Shown: in pieces, positions 26,600-35,101 of the stretch
How positions within the stretch are numbered: the first letter of the stretch is position 1
Layout: each line of letters opens with the position of its first letter
Source of the DNA: an uncultured Candidatus Melainabacteria bacterium
GTDB lineage: Bacteria > Cyanobacteriota > Vampirovibrionia > Gastranaerophilales > Gastranaerophilaceae
Length of the DNA: 64,000 bases
Direction of reading: 5' to 3'
Assembly: GCA_934700335.1 (NCBI GenBank)
Contig: CAKUXM010000001.1
Coordinates: 186,001 to 250,000, forward strand
Translations under genes and position numbers: made by a program
Notes under the pieces: model-generated
Seen by the model: the letters and a program-made list of their open reading frames with translations, nothing else
Told to the model about the DNA's origin: nothing
Databases searched by the model: none

Positions 26600-27154
26600 A
26601 TGATTACAAGCATAGGATCAACTCAAGAAACTTTGGCAGAAATCCTTGCAAAATTAAATCAAACAAGTACTGAAAGCACTGCTTCTGTTGGCACACAAAC
26701 CGGAAAAAGCAATGCACTACAAGGTACAATCGGTGATTTAAGCATTGATTTTCAACAAAGCCTTGCAGCTTTATTATCTACAAACGAAACTAAAACAGAT
26801 AACGAAGATATAACATCTACTAACGATAAAACAGATGCAGATGATAACTTAACAGCACGTTTAGGCGCACCTGCAGGTCTAGATTTGGAACAAGACTTAG
26901 CTTCTCAATCACTGACAGAAAAACTAAAAAACATGAGCTTTATGAAGATGTTCGATCTAGACAACGACGGCGCATTAACAAAGAATGACTTCAACGTGGC
27001 AAAAGAAAAATCTCCACTTGTTCAAAACTTAGCAGATGCTTTCGAAGAAGCGACAGATAACGGAGGTATTTCAGGTTTTTTCCAGAACATGTTTAATCAA
27101 TACAAAGATTCACCAATAAGTCTTGTAAAAGATGCAGTTGAAATCTTTGCATAA
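26600..27154 (+). CDS. Small acidic protein with a single EF-hand-like loop
   Basis: A polar Ser/Thr/Asp-rich protein of 184 residues without a signal peptide. Near residue 118 the sequence FDLDNDGALTKNDF matches a 12-residue EF-hand calcium loop (D-x-D-x-D-G-x-[LI]-x3-[DE]). A second degenerate loop may lie near EEATDNGGISGF. Otherwise no family is recognised. The start is supported by GGAG and GAGG upstream. It follows the ABC-F gene by 82 nt but ends in its own terminator. Confidence 0.7.
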   Translation: MITSIGSTQETLAEILAKLNQTSTESTASVGTQTGKSNALQGTIGDLSIDFQQSLAALLSTNETKTDNEDITSTNDKTDADDNLTARLGAPAGLDLEQDLASQSLTEKLKNMSFMKMFDLDNDGALTKNDFNVAKEKSPLVQNLADAFEEATDNGGISGFFQNMFNQYKDSPISLVKDAVEIFA

Positions 27155-27183
27155 GATTAAGAAAAAATTTAATAGTTAAAATT

Positions 27184-27219
27184 AAGGAGAAACTTCTCTT
27201 ACAAGAGAAGTTTCTCCTT
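27184..27219. terminator. Palindromic terminator
   Basis: AAGGAGAAACTTCTCTT, 2-nt loop, and the exact complement (17-bp perfect stem), ending in TTTT. Confidence 0.8.
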
Positions 27220-27284
27220 TTAAATAAAACATTACATCTTTTAATACAGCAAAAATATGTTAAAATAAATAAAAAGAGGTATTT

Positions 27285-28196
27285 ATGAAAAAGTATGTAA
27301 TTTTATCAATAATTTGCGCATTTTTATTAGGTGGAGCATCGTTCGCTGCAAAATATAAAGTAAACACATCAGGTATTGTTAAAAGCCCACAAGGTAATAC
27401 AGTAGCACAACCTAAAACACAAAGTAATCCGTATAGTGTTTATACGCCAACTTCTTATAATGCACAAGCTCAAACTTCACAAATTCAATACATAGACCTT
27501 GTAATGGACTATTCTGGCTCAATGTCAAGATGGATTGAACAAGCAAAACGCACAATGTCTAGCATCATTGCACAAATTCCAAGTTCTACAAAAGTTGGAC
27601 TTCGTGTATTTGGACAAGGCATTACAGGTCCAAACTTAGCCCCTCAAATGGGTACAGTTACAGGGACAAAAAAAGTTAATGGCAAAATTCAAGTATCAGC
27701 TAAAAGTGCCGTACAACCATCAACATTTAGCGGAAACGGTTGTACAGCAACACAAAAAATGGTTGCTTTAACACAGGCAAGCGCATCTTCACTTATTGCA
27801 GGTATGAACCTTGCACAAATCGGAGGTTCTACTCCAATGGTTTATGGTATGCAAAGAGCTGTAGCAGAAGATTTTGGGGGATTTGATAGAAATGCACCTA
27901 AAAAATTAATTCTTATCACAGATGGAGGTGAAAACTGTGGAGGAGATCCTTGTAAATTCGCAAAAGATTTAATGAAACAACGCTCAGATATACACATTGA
28001 CGTAATCTTAGTTGATTCAGGTTCAAGTAGATTATCATGTCTTGCAAGCACAACTGGGGGACATATGTACAAAGTTAATGACATTTCTAAATTCTCAACT
28101 GTTTTAACACAGTCAATGCAAGCTCAACCAACAACAAGCACAACTACTAAGACAACAACTCCAAAACAACAACAATACGAATATTACAAAGACTAG
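27285..28196 (+). CDS. Secreted von Willebrand factor A domain protein
   Basis: A protein of 303 residues. A signal peptide (cut near SFA-AK, residue 21) is followed by a Gln/Thr-rich spacer, then a vWA domain (about 68-280). The MIDAS metal site is DYSGS at 75-79, with GGSTPM and ITDGGEN supplying the other ligands. Six or more cysteines in the mature part (for example NGCTAT, ENCGGDPC) suggest disulphides outside the cytoplasm. The tail is Thr/Gln-rich. vWA domains bind protein partners through the bound Mg2+. The 3' end overlaps the convergent TonB-like operon by 4 nt, and a second vWA protein is encoded in that operon, so the two may belong to one system. Confidence 0.85.
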   Translation: MKKYVILSIICAFLLGGASFAAKYKVNTSGIVKSPQGNTVAQPKTQSNPYSVYTPTSYNAQAQTSQIQYIDLVMDYSGSMSRWIEQAKRTMSSIIAQIPSSTKVGLRVFGQGITGPNLAPQMGTVTGTKKVNGKIQVSAKSAVQPSTFSGNGCTATQKMVALTQASASSLIAGMNLAQIGGSTPMVYGMQRAVAEDFGGFDRNAPKKLILITDGGENCGGDPCKFAKDLMKQRSDIHIDVILVDSGSSRLSCLASTTGGHMYKVNDISKFSTVLTQSMQAQPTTSTTTKTTTPKQQQYEYYKD

Positions 28197-29251
28197 TTTA
28201 GAGAAACCTCAAACTGTCCACCATATATTTTAACAGTCAAACGCATTGTTCCGCCATTATAACCTGTTGGAGGAGCTTTAAAAGTTGGAGTTGACATAAC
28301 GGCTTTATATACTTCATCATTCAACATTCCATTGTCTGATTGTCTTGCGAATGCTCTATTTGTAAGCTGACCAGATGATGAAACTTTAAAAGTAACAACA
28401 CAAGTTCCGTCCCCTAAAATATTTGTAAAATCTATTTTTGAAGCAATTTTATTTCTCAATGAAATCTTATAATAAGCCATCTCCTGAGGATTTGCAGAAA
28501 CTGCAGTTGTTGTTTTAGGCGCAGTAGAAGTTTTAGCTGTAATTTGCGCTTTTGATTTTTGAGTAGAAGTTGATGTTTGTTGAGGTTTAGCAACAGTCTT
28601 TGGCTGAGTTTTTGTCTGTATTTTTGACTGTGTCTTACCTACATTAACATGTTTTGAAGGTTGATACATCGGCAAAGTTACTGCATTATTTTTTTTAGTA
28701 GTTTGTTTTGGCACAGTCTTTTGAACATCAGGTTGTGCAACCAAAACAGGTTCTTGTTCTGCAACTGTTTCTTCTTGATTTCGCATTTCAACCACTGATT
28801 GAGTAGTTGGTTTCGTACTATCCCAGATTTTATCGATATTTGGAATATTGTTATTTATTGTTTGTTGTTCAACCTCTTTTTTTGCTTGCACATTTGAATC
28901 TGTATTTCCAACAAAGAAAATAACAACAAAAGACAAGATTATACAAATCAAAAAGATTGTTAATGAAATAGGTTCAATCTTTATTTGTGGTAAATTAGGT
29001 CTTTCAAAAACAATTAAAGGTTCTTGTTTTTTCTCTTTTTTAGGTGCATTTTCAACTCTTTCAAACTTTTCTTCTTTTACAGGTTCTACAACAACTTTTT
29101 TTTCTTCAACCTTAAAAGGATTTTCTTTTGGTAAAGCTACTTCTTGCGGAGTTCCAACTTGTTCGACGATTTCATCAAAAGTATCATTACCGCAATCGCA
29201 GTAATCAGGTTTAACGTCAAATTCAGTTCCGCATTCTTTACATCTAAACAT
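28193..29251 (-). CDS. TonB-like protein with N-terminal zinc ribbon
   Basis: A protein of 352 residues. It opens with a small zinc ribbon (FRCKECGTEF and DYCDCGND, cysteines at 4, 7, 18 and 20), which must be cytoplasmic. A charged linker, one membrane segment (about 99-117, LTIFLICIILSFVVIFFVG), and a long Gln/Thr/Pro/Lys-rich spacer follow. The C-terminal domain (about 255-350) has the TonB pattern: FTNILGDGTCVVTFKVSSSG, then VMSTPTFKAPPTGYNGG. TonB C-domains contact outer-membrane or periplasmic partners. A zinc ribbon on the inner side is unusual. It is the last gene of a six-gene operon. Confidence 0.75.
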   Translation of the reverse strand: MFRCKECGTEFDVKPDYCDCGNDTFDEIVEQVGTPQEVALPKENPFKVEEKKVVVEPVKEEKFERVENAPKKEKKQEPLIVFERPNLPQIKIEPISLTIFLICIILSFVVIFFVGNTDSNVQAKKEVEQQTINNNIPNIDKIWDSTKPTTQSVVEMRNQEETVAEQEPVLVAQPDVQKTVPKQTTKKNNAVTLPMYQPSKHVNVGKTQSKIQTKTQPKTVAKPQQTSTSTQKSKAQITAKTSTAPKTTTAVSANPQEMAYYKISLRNKIASKIDFTNILGDGTCVVTFKVSSSGQLTNRAFARQSDNGMLNDEVYKAVMSTPTFKAPPTGYNGGTMRLTVKIYGGQFEVSLN

Positions 29252-29259
29252 TATTAATC

Positions 29260-30039
29260 CTATCTTTTAACCGTTTCTGTATCGTTGTAATCTTTTGGTG
29301 AACTATATTTTGAAGTATTAGAAACTTTAAAGCCACCTTCAACATTTGTTGTAACACGACTTGAGCCCGCTGGAAAATCTAAAATTGAATGACCTTGATA
29401 ACCTCTTATTACAGGTGCAATGTATTGAATTGCCATTGGTGTATAAGCAGGATTTAAAGACCAAGTTTTAACGTTAGAAACTTTTCCATATTTATCAACT
29501 GTAAATGAGAACTTGAATACAACACCATTTTGAACATCAGGAAGTCTTGAATCCTTCATAATTTGGTTTTGCAAGTTTGAACGCCAAACATTCCAAGCAA
29601 TTTCTTCCTGTTGTTGAGTCATTGTTTTTGTTTGAGGTTTTGACTGTGTTTGAGTTTTTTGAGTTTTTGGTGCTGATTTAGAAATTGTTTTTGCAACTGT
29701 CTTCGGTGCTTCAACCTTCTTTGTTTCAGCCTTTGGAGTTTGAACTCTATTAATTTTTTGAGTTTTTGGATTTTCGACTTTTTGTTGTTGAACTCGCTGA
29801 GTTACAGGTTTAGAAACTGTTTGTGAAACAGTTTTTGGTTTTTGTAAATCTTCTCTACTTACAGTGGCAATAACTTCATTTTTAGTAGATTCTTCTGGTT
29901 TGTAATCCTGTTCTGTAACCATATAACTAGAATCTGTAACAATCACATTAGAGTGCATTTGAGGTTTAATAAAACAAATGCACGCAGTTATTATAATCGC
30001 TACAACTAGCAATATTTTTAGAAAAGAATTGTAATTCAT
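29260..30039 (-). CDS. TonB-like single-pass membrane protein
   Basis: A protein of 259 residues: a short cytoplasmic end, one membrane segment (about 8-25, ILLVVAIIITACICFI), a long Lys/Gln/Thr/Val-rich extended spacer, and a C-terminal domain (about 150-240) with the TonB-type pattern VVFKFSFTVDKYGKVSNVK. It looks like the partner or paralogue of the next gene but lacks the zinc ribbon. The first base of its start codon region abuts the stop of the multi-pass protein gene (1-nt overlap), which indicates coupled translation. Confidence 0.72.
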   Translation of the reverse strand: MNYNSFLKILLVVAIIITACICFIKPQMHSNVIVTDSSYMVTEQDYKPEESTKNEVIATVSREDLQKPKTVSQTVSKPVTQRVQQQKVENPKTQKINRVQTPKAETKKVEAPKTVAKTISKSAPKTQKTQTQSKPQTKTMTQQQEEIAWNVWRSNLQNQIMKDSRLPDVQNGVVFKFSFTVDKYGKVSNVKTWSLNPAYTPMAIQYIAPVIRGYQGHSILDFPAGSSRVTTNVEGGFKVSNTSKYSSPKDYNDTETVKR

Positions 30040-31637
30040 TAGTCTCTATCTATTTTATCTGTCAATCCATCACAAGCAAAGATACTGAATTTTGTAGCAC
30101 TTAACATATAAGTTTCAGCAATCAAAATTGCAGTTGGAACAAGAGCTGCCAAAAAGCTTAATGCCATACCTCCAAGATCTCCGCCCATTTCTTGCATAAA
30201 GTATGAAACGTTCATTGAGAACTCGATAAAGATAATACACAAACCAATTGTGAATGATTGACGCATTTCTGTATTCAATTTTCTGATACCTTCAAGACCG
30301 AAGATTTCAACACCATGTTGAAGATAGTTGCTGAAACCGTCTGTTTTTAATACGTTTGAAGATTGAATTTTCTTATTACAAGTAAAAGCGTTAACAAAAG
30401 CAAAAAATGCAAAAACAATCATTACTGTTGCTAATACCAAAAACACTGGGCTGAATCTTAAACCTGAAATTCTTATCCAACCAGCAGCTTCTGGGAAACA
30501 CATTGCCAATGTATTTGATACTCCATAAGCCAAGAATGGCGCTGTACAAATACCTAACAATATTTCACCTGCTGATTTAATTTGTAACATAAATGATTTA
30601 TCTTTGATATTTCTGATTTTTGTTGAACTTAAAGAGTTTGCAAATCTTTCAATCCAATTTTGATATTCTTTAACAACTCTTTCGAAATCTTCTCTGTATT
30701 CATAATGATTTAATTCTTTTGAAAGCTCTACACTATTGTTTTTGAAGTAACCGCAAGCAATAGCAAGCGTTGCAGTAATTGAAACAAACAGCAATGAAAT
30801 TAAGATTGCAAATACAGGAATTGTTTTTGGTGTGAAGTAATACAACATATTAACAATATAGATTGCAACGTAAAAAATCGCAGGAATCATAATCATAAAT
30901 TTTTCTGCAATTCTTGATACTGATGTATCTTCACCAAGTTTGTTTTGTAAATATAAGAATACACCTTGTTTTAGGATTAAACCTAAACCGTAAATTATAA
31001 CGGCAAAAATGAATATAACCTTTAAGTTAATAGGCATTTGAATCACCATGCCAGCATCTGTCAATGGTAAACCCATTAAATAGTTAGATAAACCAAATGA
31101 ACAAACAAATGATGCCAATAATAAAGCGATATGTAAAACAATTCCACCTTTTGAATTCATAGAAAGTTTTTTAGTAATATCGTTTATTGGGTGAGCTACT
31201 TCGTTGATAATTGCAATTCTTGCTTGCTCAATTTCAGCTTTTCTTTTTTCAATCTTTAATCTAACTTGAGCATTAGCTTCGTTACCGTAAAGACCTTTAA
31301 TATCTGTTTCTGTTAAATTTTCTTCTGCAAGAGTCGTATTTAATGAATTTCCAATAATTTTAATCATTAAAAAGTCATCAGAACCGTCTACCATAAGTTT
31401 ACAAACTTTTTCAATTTCTAATCTTGCTGGAATTGGTTTACCTTTGAACAAAAAGTTGCTATTTGCAAATTGATTTAAAAGGACACATTTATTAGCTCTT
31501 GGGTCATATTGAACTGTTAACATACAATCAAAAGGTACATCTAATTTAAAATCAAATCCGTCTTTTGAACAAATATTTACTAACTCTTTGTCAGTAAAAG
31601 TTTTTTCATTATTTTTCGAAATAATTGTAAATGCCAT
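30039..31637 (-). CDS. Multi-pass membrane protein with FHA-like N-terminal domain
   Basis: A protein of 532 residues. The first 100 form a soluble beta-rich domain (DFKLDVPFDCMLTV, CVLLNQFANSNFLFKGKPI) whose order of elements resembles a forkhead-associated domain. A helical linker follows, then about eight to nine hydrophobic segments between residues 165 and 525. A soluble helical loop near 305-345 (VELSKELNHYEYREDFERVV) lies between membrane segments. No known transporter or ExbB/TolQ signature was found. It would be the membrane core of the operon's system, with two TonB-like proteins downstream and a vWA protein upstream. Confidence 0.65.
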   Translation of the reverse strand: MAFTIISKNNEKTFTDKELVNICSKDGFDFKLDVPFDCMLTVQYDPRANKCVLLNQFANSNFLFKGKPIPARLEIEKVCKLMVDGSDDFLMIKIIGNSLNTTLAEENLTETDIKGLYGNEANAQVRLKIEKRKAEIEQARIAIINEVAHPINDITKKLSMNSKGGIVLHIALLLASFVCSFGLSNYLMGLPLTDAGMVIQMPINLKVIFIFAVIIYGLGLILKQGVFLYLQNKLGEDTSVSRIAEKFMIMIPAIFYVAIYIVNMLYYFTPKTIPVFAILISLLFVSITATLAIACGYFKNNSVELSKELNHYEYREDFERVVKEYQNWIERFANSLSSTKIRNIKDKSFMLQIKSAGEILLGICTAPFLAYGVSNTLAMCFPEAAGWIRISGLRFSPVFLVLATVMIVFAFFAFVNAFTCNKKIQSSNVLKTDGFSNYLQHGVEIFGLEGIRKLNTEMRQSFTIGLCIIFIEFSMNVSYFMQEMGGDLGGMALSFLAALVPTAILIAETYMLSATKFSIFACDGLTDKIDRD

Positions 31638-31653
31638 AATTTATAAAATTCTC

Positions 31654-32322
31654 CTATCTTCCAATTGCTTCTAAAAATTTTCTTTGAGCTTTTTGTGCAC
31701 CTTGTTCGTTAGCAACAATAAGCTTCTTTTCGCCCAACACAGGGTTTAAAATTTCCTTCACCATATCCAATCTTTCTGGGTGAGCGTATACAAACATCAT
31801 AGCTAAATCTGGAGCGTATTGTAAAACATTTTCAACATTCTTTGGTAAAACTTCCCAATTAATTTGTTTCGTAACATCACCTTCGTTAGCTAAATCACCA
31901 ATAACAACAATACCTGGAACATATCCTTCCTTCTTCATTGTTAAAGCGTGCGAGAATGCTTTTTTCAAGCCTTCACCATAAGCTGTACCATAATCGTTTT
32001 GGTCATATTTTGTAAACTCATTAACAGCTTTTGTAATACTCATGCTATCGCTTGGTGTACCTTCATAAATTAAATATGATTTTTGTGAAACTTTTAAAAT
32101 TTTAACTTCGTCTTCTGGGTCAAGTATTGAACATAATGATTTTAAGTATTTAATTTGTTCTGGTAATTTACTTTGGTTAGATGCAGATGAATCGACTACA
32201 AAAATAACTGCAGCTTTGTGGAATTCATCAACCTTTATGTTTTTCACACAAAAGTAAAGTAATTTACCTATAATTGCTATACCTAAAATTAAAAGTCCTA
32301 ATACTACTAATCTCTTATTCAT
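31654..32322 (-). CDS. Membrane-anchored von Willebrand factor A domain protein
   Basis: A protein of 222 residues with one N-terminal membrane segment (about 5-25) and a vWA domain behind it. The metal site motif is FVVDSSASNQS (D-x-S-x-S). TAYGEG supplies the conserved Thr region and VVIGDLANEGD the distal Asp. The domain is shorter than usual, and its orientation outside the cytoplasm is inferred from the anchor. It lies 16 nt from each neighbour within the operon. Confidence 0.75.
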   Translation of the reverse strand: MNKRLVVLGLLILGIAIIGKLLYFCVKNIKVDEFHKAAVIFVVDSSASNQSKLPEQIKYLKSLCSILDPEDEVKILKVSQKSYLIYEGTPSDSMSITKAVNEFTKYDQNDYGTAYGEGLKKAFSHALTMKKEGYVPGIVVIGDLANEGDVTKQINWEVLPKNVENVLQYAPDLAMMFVYAHPERLDMVKEILNPVLGEKKLIVANEQGAQKAQRKFLEAIGR

Positions 32323-32337
32323 AATCTATTTTCCTTA

Positions 32338-33378
32338 TTAATATTGAAATGTTACACTTATAGGTTTAGTTAAAACCAAATCCAATTCTGTATAAACAGG
32401 AATTTCAGCATCAACCCCAGCTTCCACACCTTCTTTTAACGCACCACCAGCTGCCCCTGACGCCATACCAACAGCAACTGCTTTACCATAACTTGTATCA
32501 CCATCAGAAAGCAAAGCATATATTAAACCACCTACAAGACCAATTATCGCCCCTGTTGCAACTGTTTTAGCTGTACGACCTAATTTACCTTCGTTCGTAA
32601 CAGTAAAATCTACTGCTTCTGTTGATATGTTATAAACTTTTCCTTCTGTAGTTGTAAGATTATTGAAATTAATAACGATACGACCATTAATTGAACCTAT
32701 TGTAGCATGTCTTGCTTTTTTCACAGTTCCTGTAACAACGCTACCTTGCGGTGCAATAACACTACCATTTACAATCCAATCTTCTGACAAAATTGCAGTA
32801 ACGCTATCACCAACATTTGCAGTTGCAGTGTTTAAAGGGGTTTGAAGGTATGTTTTAAAAGTTGTACCTTTGTCAATTTTACCTACATAACCTTTTAATG
32901 CTGTATTTTGAACTCTGTTTGCAGTTGTTGAAGTGTATTGAGGTTGTTGAACTGGTTTGGGTTCAGAAAAATCATAATTTGTACTTCCCATTAAAACTTT
33001 TTGCGCTTGAGCTTCGTACAAAGTTATATATTTTTCATTTGCAGTTTTTTCATAATCTAAACCTCCACTTTTAAGAGATTTCAAAATAGCTTTATCTAAT
33101 ACATTACTATTTGTTGATTTAAAATAATAAAATAAATTATTACCAGTTTGTTGCAGAATTACTACAACATAATCAGCTCCGTTTGTTTTTAAAATCGCAT
33201 AATATGGGTCTTTCTTTTGAATTTCATATTTTAATTTATAAATTTCTGGTTCAACTAATGATTTTACATAATTCTTATTTGCATCTTTAACAAAATACAA
33301 ATTTGAACACGCCGCAAATGACATATTTGCAGACAACAAGTAAAAAATTGAAATAAATAATGCAAGAAACTTCTTCAC
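32338..33378 (-). CDS. Exported protein with beta-rich domain and glycine-rich membrane hairpin
   Basis: A protein of 346 residues with a signal peptide (ending near SFAAC, residue 23; the Cys could make it a lipoprotein, but the context is not a strict lipobox). Domain 1 (25-130) is mixed alpha/beta. Domain 2 (165-260) reads ATANVGDSVTAILSEDWIV and IAPQGSVVTGTVKKA, a pattern shared with beta-barrel domains of VirB10/TrbI-like and related envelope proteins. A Gly/Ala-rich hydrophobic stretch (about 268-315, GAIIGLVGGLIYALLSDG) follows. It probably sits in or at the outer membrane. It overlaps the upstream small gene by 1 nt. Confidence 0.7.
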   Translation of the reverse strand: MKKFLALFISIFYLLSANMSFAACSNLYFVKDANKNYVKSLVEPEIYKLKYEIQKKDPYYAILKTNGADYVVVILQQTGNNLFYYFKSTNSNVLDKAILKSLKSGGLDYEKTANEKYITLYEAQAQKVLMGSTNYDFSEPKPVQQPQYTSTTANRVQNTALKGYVGKIDKGTTFKTYLQTPLNTATANVGDSVTAILSEDWIVNGSVIAPQGSVVTGTVKKARHATIGSINGRIVINFNNLTTTEGKVYNISTEAVDFTVTNEGKLGRTAKTVATGAIIGLVGGLIYALLSDGDTSYGKAVAVGMASGAAGGALKEGVEAGVDAEIPVYTELDLVLTKPISVTFQY

Positions 33379-33575
33379 TAATTACCTCTCTTTTCTTGAA
33401 CCTGCGTTGTCGTAGTTTGTTTTGTTGTAGTCATTGAACCATCATCATTGAATTTAATCAAATAATCAATGATACTTACATTAAATTGTTTGTGCATAAC
33501 TGGTTTACTTATTAAAACAAATCCAGTTGCAATAACTAAAAGAATTCCAATAATTATAAAAAATGATTTATTCAC
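33378..33575 (-). CDS. Small single-pass membrane protein, first gene of the operon
   Basis: A protein of 65 residues: a membrane segment (about 4-22, FFIIIGILLVIATGFVLI) and a short Thr/Gln-rich tail. The ribosome-binding site is GGAG 13 nt upstream, somewhat far. A TATAAT lies about 38 nt before the start on the minus strand, in the gap to the uracil-DNA glycosylase gene, and fits as operon promoter. Function unknown; the 1-nt overlap with the next gene argues that it is real. Confidence 0.65.
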   Translation of the reverse strand: MNKSFFIIIGILLVIATGFVLISKPVMHKQFNVSIIDYLIKFNDDGSMTTTKQTTTTQVQEKRGN

Positions 33576-33660
33576 GCTATCTTACTCCGTCCTTATTTCT
33601 ATTATATGAACAAATCACTCTTTGGGGATAAAATTTACAATGGATTTTAACATTATTTAA

Positions 33661-34335
33661 CTATAAACTAAACCAATCTATTTCATTTAGGTTGTTTCCC
33701 TTTAAAAATTCATTACAGTTTTTAAAATGATTACAATTCATAAAAGCATTATCACCCTTGTTTGCTCCTAATGGAGAGGGATGAGATGCCGTTAAAATTA
33801 AAACATTTTCTCTATTTTCAAAAGTTGATAAAGCTCTTTCAATAGCCTTGTTTCCCCATAGCATAACTACTAAAGGCTCTTTTTTATTCGCTAATTTTTC
33901 TAAAACTAAATCAATAAAAGGCTTCCAAAGTTTTAAAATTTTGTTTTGGTGTTTTTCATCATAAAATGTCAAAGCAGTGTTTAAAAGAAATACGCCTTGC
34001 TCAGCCCATGACGTTAGTTCCCACTTATCAAATACAAAATCTTTATCATAATTTTTGTTTATAACTTTAAAAATATTTTTCAAAGATGCAGGACATTTTT
34101 CAGCTCTGCTTGAAAAAGCTAAGCCATGTGCATGTTCAGGATTCGGATATGGATCTTGCCCAAGAATTAAAACTTTTACATCTTCAAATTCTGTTAATTT
34201 AAAAGCATTAAAAACATCATCTTTTTTGGGAGTAGAAAACCGTTCAAGAGCTTGTTTATAAATATTTTCACAAAGCTCTAAGCCTTCTTTGCCGAGTACA
34301 CTATCCCAACTTTTACTAATAGAAAATTTTTCCAT
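33661..34335 (-). CDS. ung: Uracil-DNA glycosylase
   Basis: A family 1 enzyme of 224 residues, normal length. The catalytic water-activating motif is ILGQDPYPNPEHAHGLAFS (Asp conserved; the usual His after PY is Pro here) and the second signature is TASHPSPLGANKG with the catalytic His. It removes uracil from DNA after cytosine deamination or dUTP misincorporation. The ATG is preceded by TAAAAT at a 6-nt distance and no ribosome-binding site, so the mRNA may be leaderless. It is a single-gene unit. Confidence 0.94.
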   Translation of the reverse strand: MEKFSISKSWDSVLGKEGLELCENIYKQALERFSTPKKDDVFNAFKLTEFEDVKVLILGQDPYPNPEHAHGLAFSSRAEKCPASLKNIFKVINKNYDKDFVFDKWELTSWAEQGVFLLNTALTFYDEKHQNKILKLWKPFIDLVLEKLANKKEPLVVMLWGNKAIERALSTFENRENVLILTASHPSPLGANKGDNAFMNCNHFKNCNEFLKGNNLNEIDWFSL

Positions 34336-34341
34336 GCTTCA

Positions 34342-34347
34342 ATTTTA
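34342..34347 (-). promoter_or_regulatory. -10 box of ung, likely leaderless
   Basis: TAAAAT (extended by TGA upstream) 6 nt before the ATG; no Shine-Dalgarno between. Confidence 0.4.
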
Positions 34348-34443
34348 TCATACAAATAGACACATATAAAAATATTCAATCAGGTAATATAAAAAATTTT
34401 TCAAGCAATCTAAACTTTCAATAAAAAGGAAAGCGAGGTTAAA

Positions 34444-34995
34444 ATGTCAGAATTTTCAGTAAAAATGATAAGAGAAATGGGTGTTGATGTAGATGAATTA
34501 TTGAGATTATTAATTACAAATGCAGGCTCTGAGATATCAACTTATTACCACTATATGTTATTAAGAAACAACTTAACAGGTCCCGAAGGCGAAGCTCTAA
34601 AGGAAATTGTAGAAGATGCAAGAATAGAAGACAGAAATCACTACGAAGCTCTTGTTACAAGAATTTATGAACTCGGTGGTGAAATTCCAGATAATTTAGT
34701 AACTTTCTACGAACAAGCAAGTTGCCCACCTGCACATTTACCAAAAGAAAATCAAAACACTATGGAAATAATTAAAATTTTGAGACAAGCCGAAGAATGC
34801 GCAATGGTAGGTTATAATCATATTTGCAAACTAACTTACAATAAAGATTTTAGAACTTTTGACCTTGCAAAAGCAATTCTACACGAAGAAACAGAACACG
34901 AATGCTGGTTTGCAGAGATATTGACCGGTAAACCTTCTGGACACTTCAAAAGAGAAGGTGAACATTCACCTTTTGTTAGTAAATTTTTAAGATAA
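34444..34995 (+). CDS. Dps-like (DPSL/thioferritin-type) ferritin-fold protein
   Basis: A four-helix protein of 183 residues. Iron ligands are seen in AGSEISTYYHY, ARIEDRNHYEAL (E-x2-H), RQAEECAMVGYN and HEETEHECWFAEI (E-x2-H). Cysteines next to the iron site (in EECAM and HECWF) and in ASCPPAH are the trait that separates Dps-like thioferritins from Dps and ferritins. Such proteins detoxify peroxide with Fe(II) in anaerobes. The ribosome-binding site is GGAAAGCGAGG. With the ferritin at 7.9 kb the genome has two different iron-handling shells. Confidence 0.82.
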   Translation: MSEFSVKMIREMGVDVDELLRLLITNAGSEISTYYHYMLLRNNLTGPEGEALKEIVEDARIEDRNHYEALVTRIYELGGEIPDNLVTFYEQASCPPAHLPKENQNTMEIIKILRQAEECAMVGYNHICKLTYNKDFRTFDLAKAILHEETEHECWFAEILTGKPSGHFKREGEHSPFVSKFLR

Positions 34996-35005
34996 ATTTT
35001 GTATC

Positions 35006-35036
35006 GAGGGCGAAAATTTGAAAACTTTTCGCCCTC
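35006..35036. terminator. Hairpin with GGGCGAA stem after the Dps-like gene
   Basis: GAGGGCGAAAA pairs with TTTTCGCCCTC over 11 bp with a 9-nt loop. There is no good T-run after it, so termination may be partial. Confidence 0.55.
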
Positions 35037-35101
35037 TACGTTATAAAGTCTCTCAATTTGTGGAATAGAAATAGTATAAGTTACGAAACTTTTGGAGAGG
35101 C

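Noticed and set aside
30039..31637. MotA/TolQ/ExbB-type proton channel
   Set aside because: Too many membrane segments, and none of the conserved Thr/Gly patterns of those channels.
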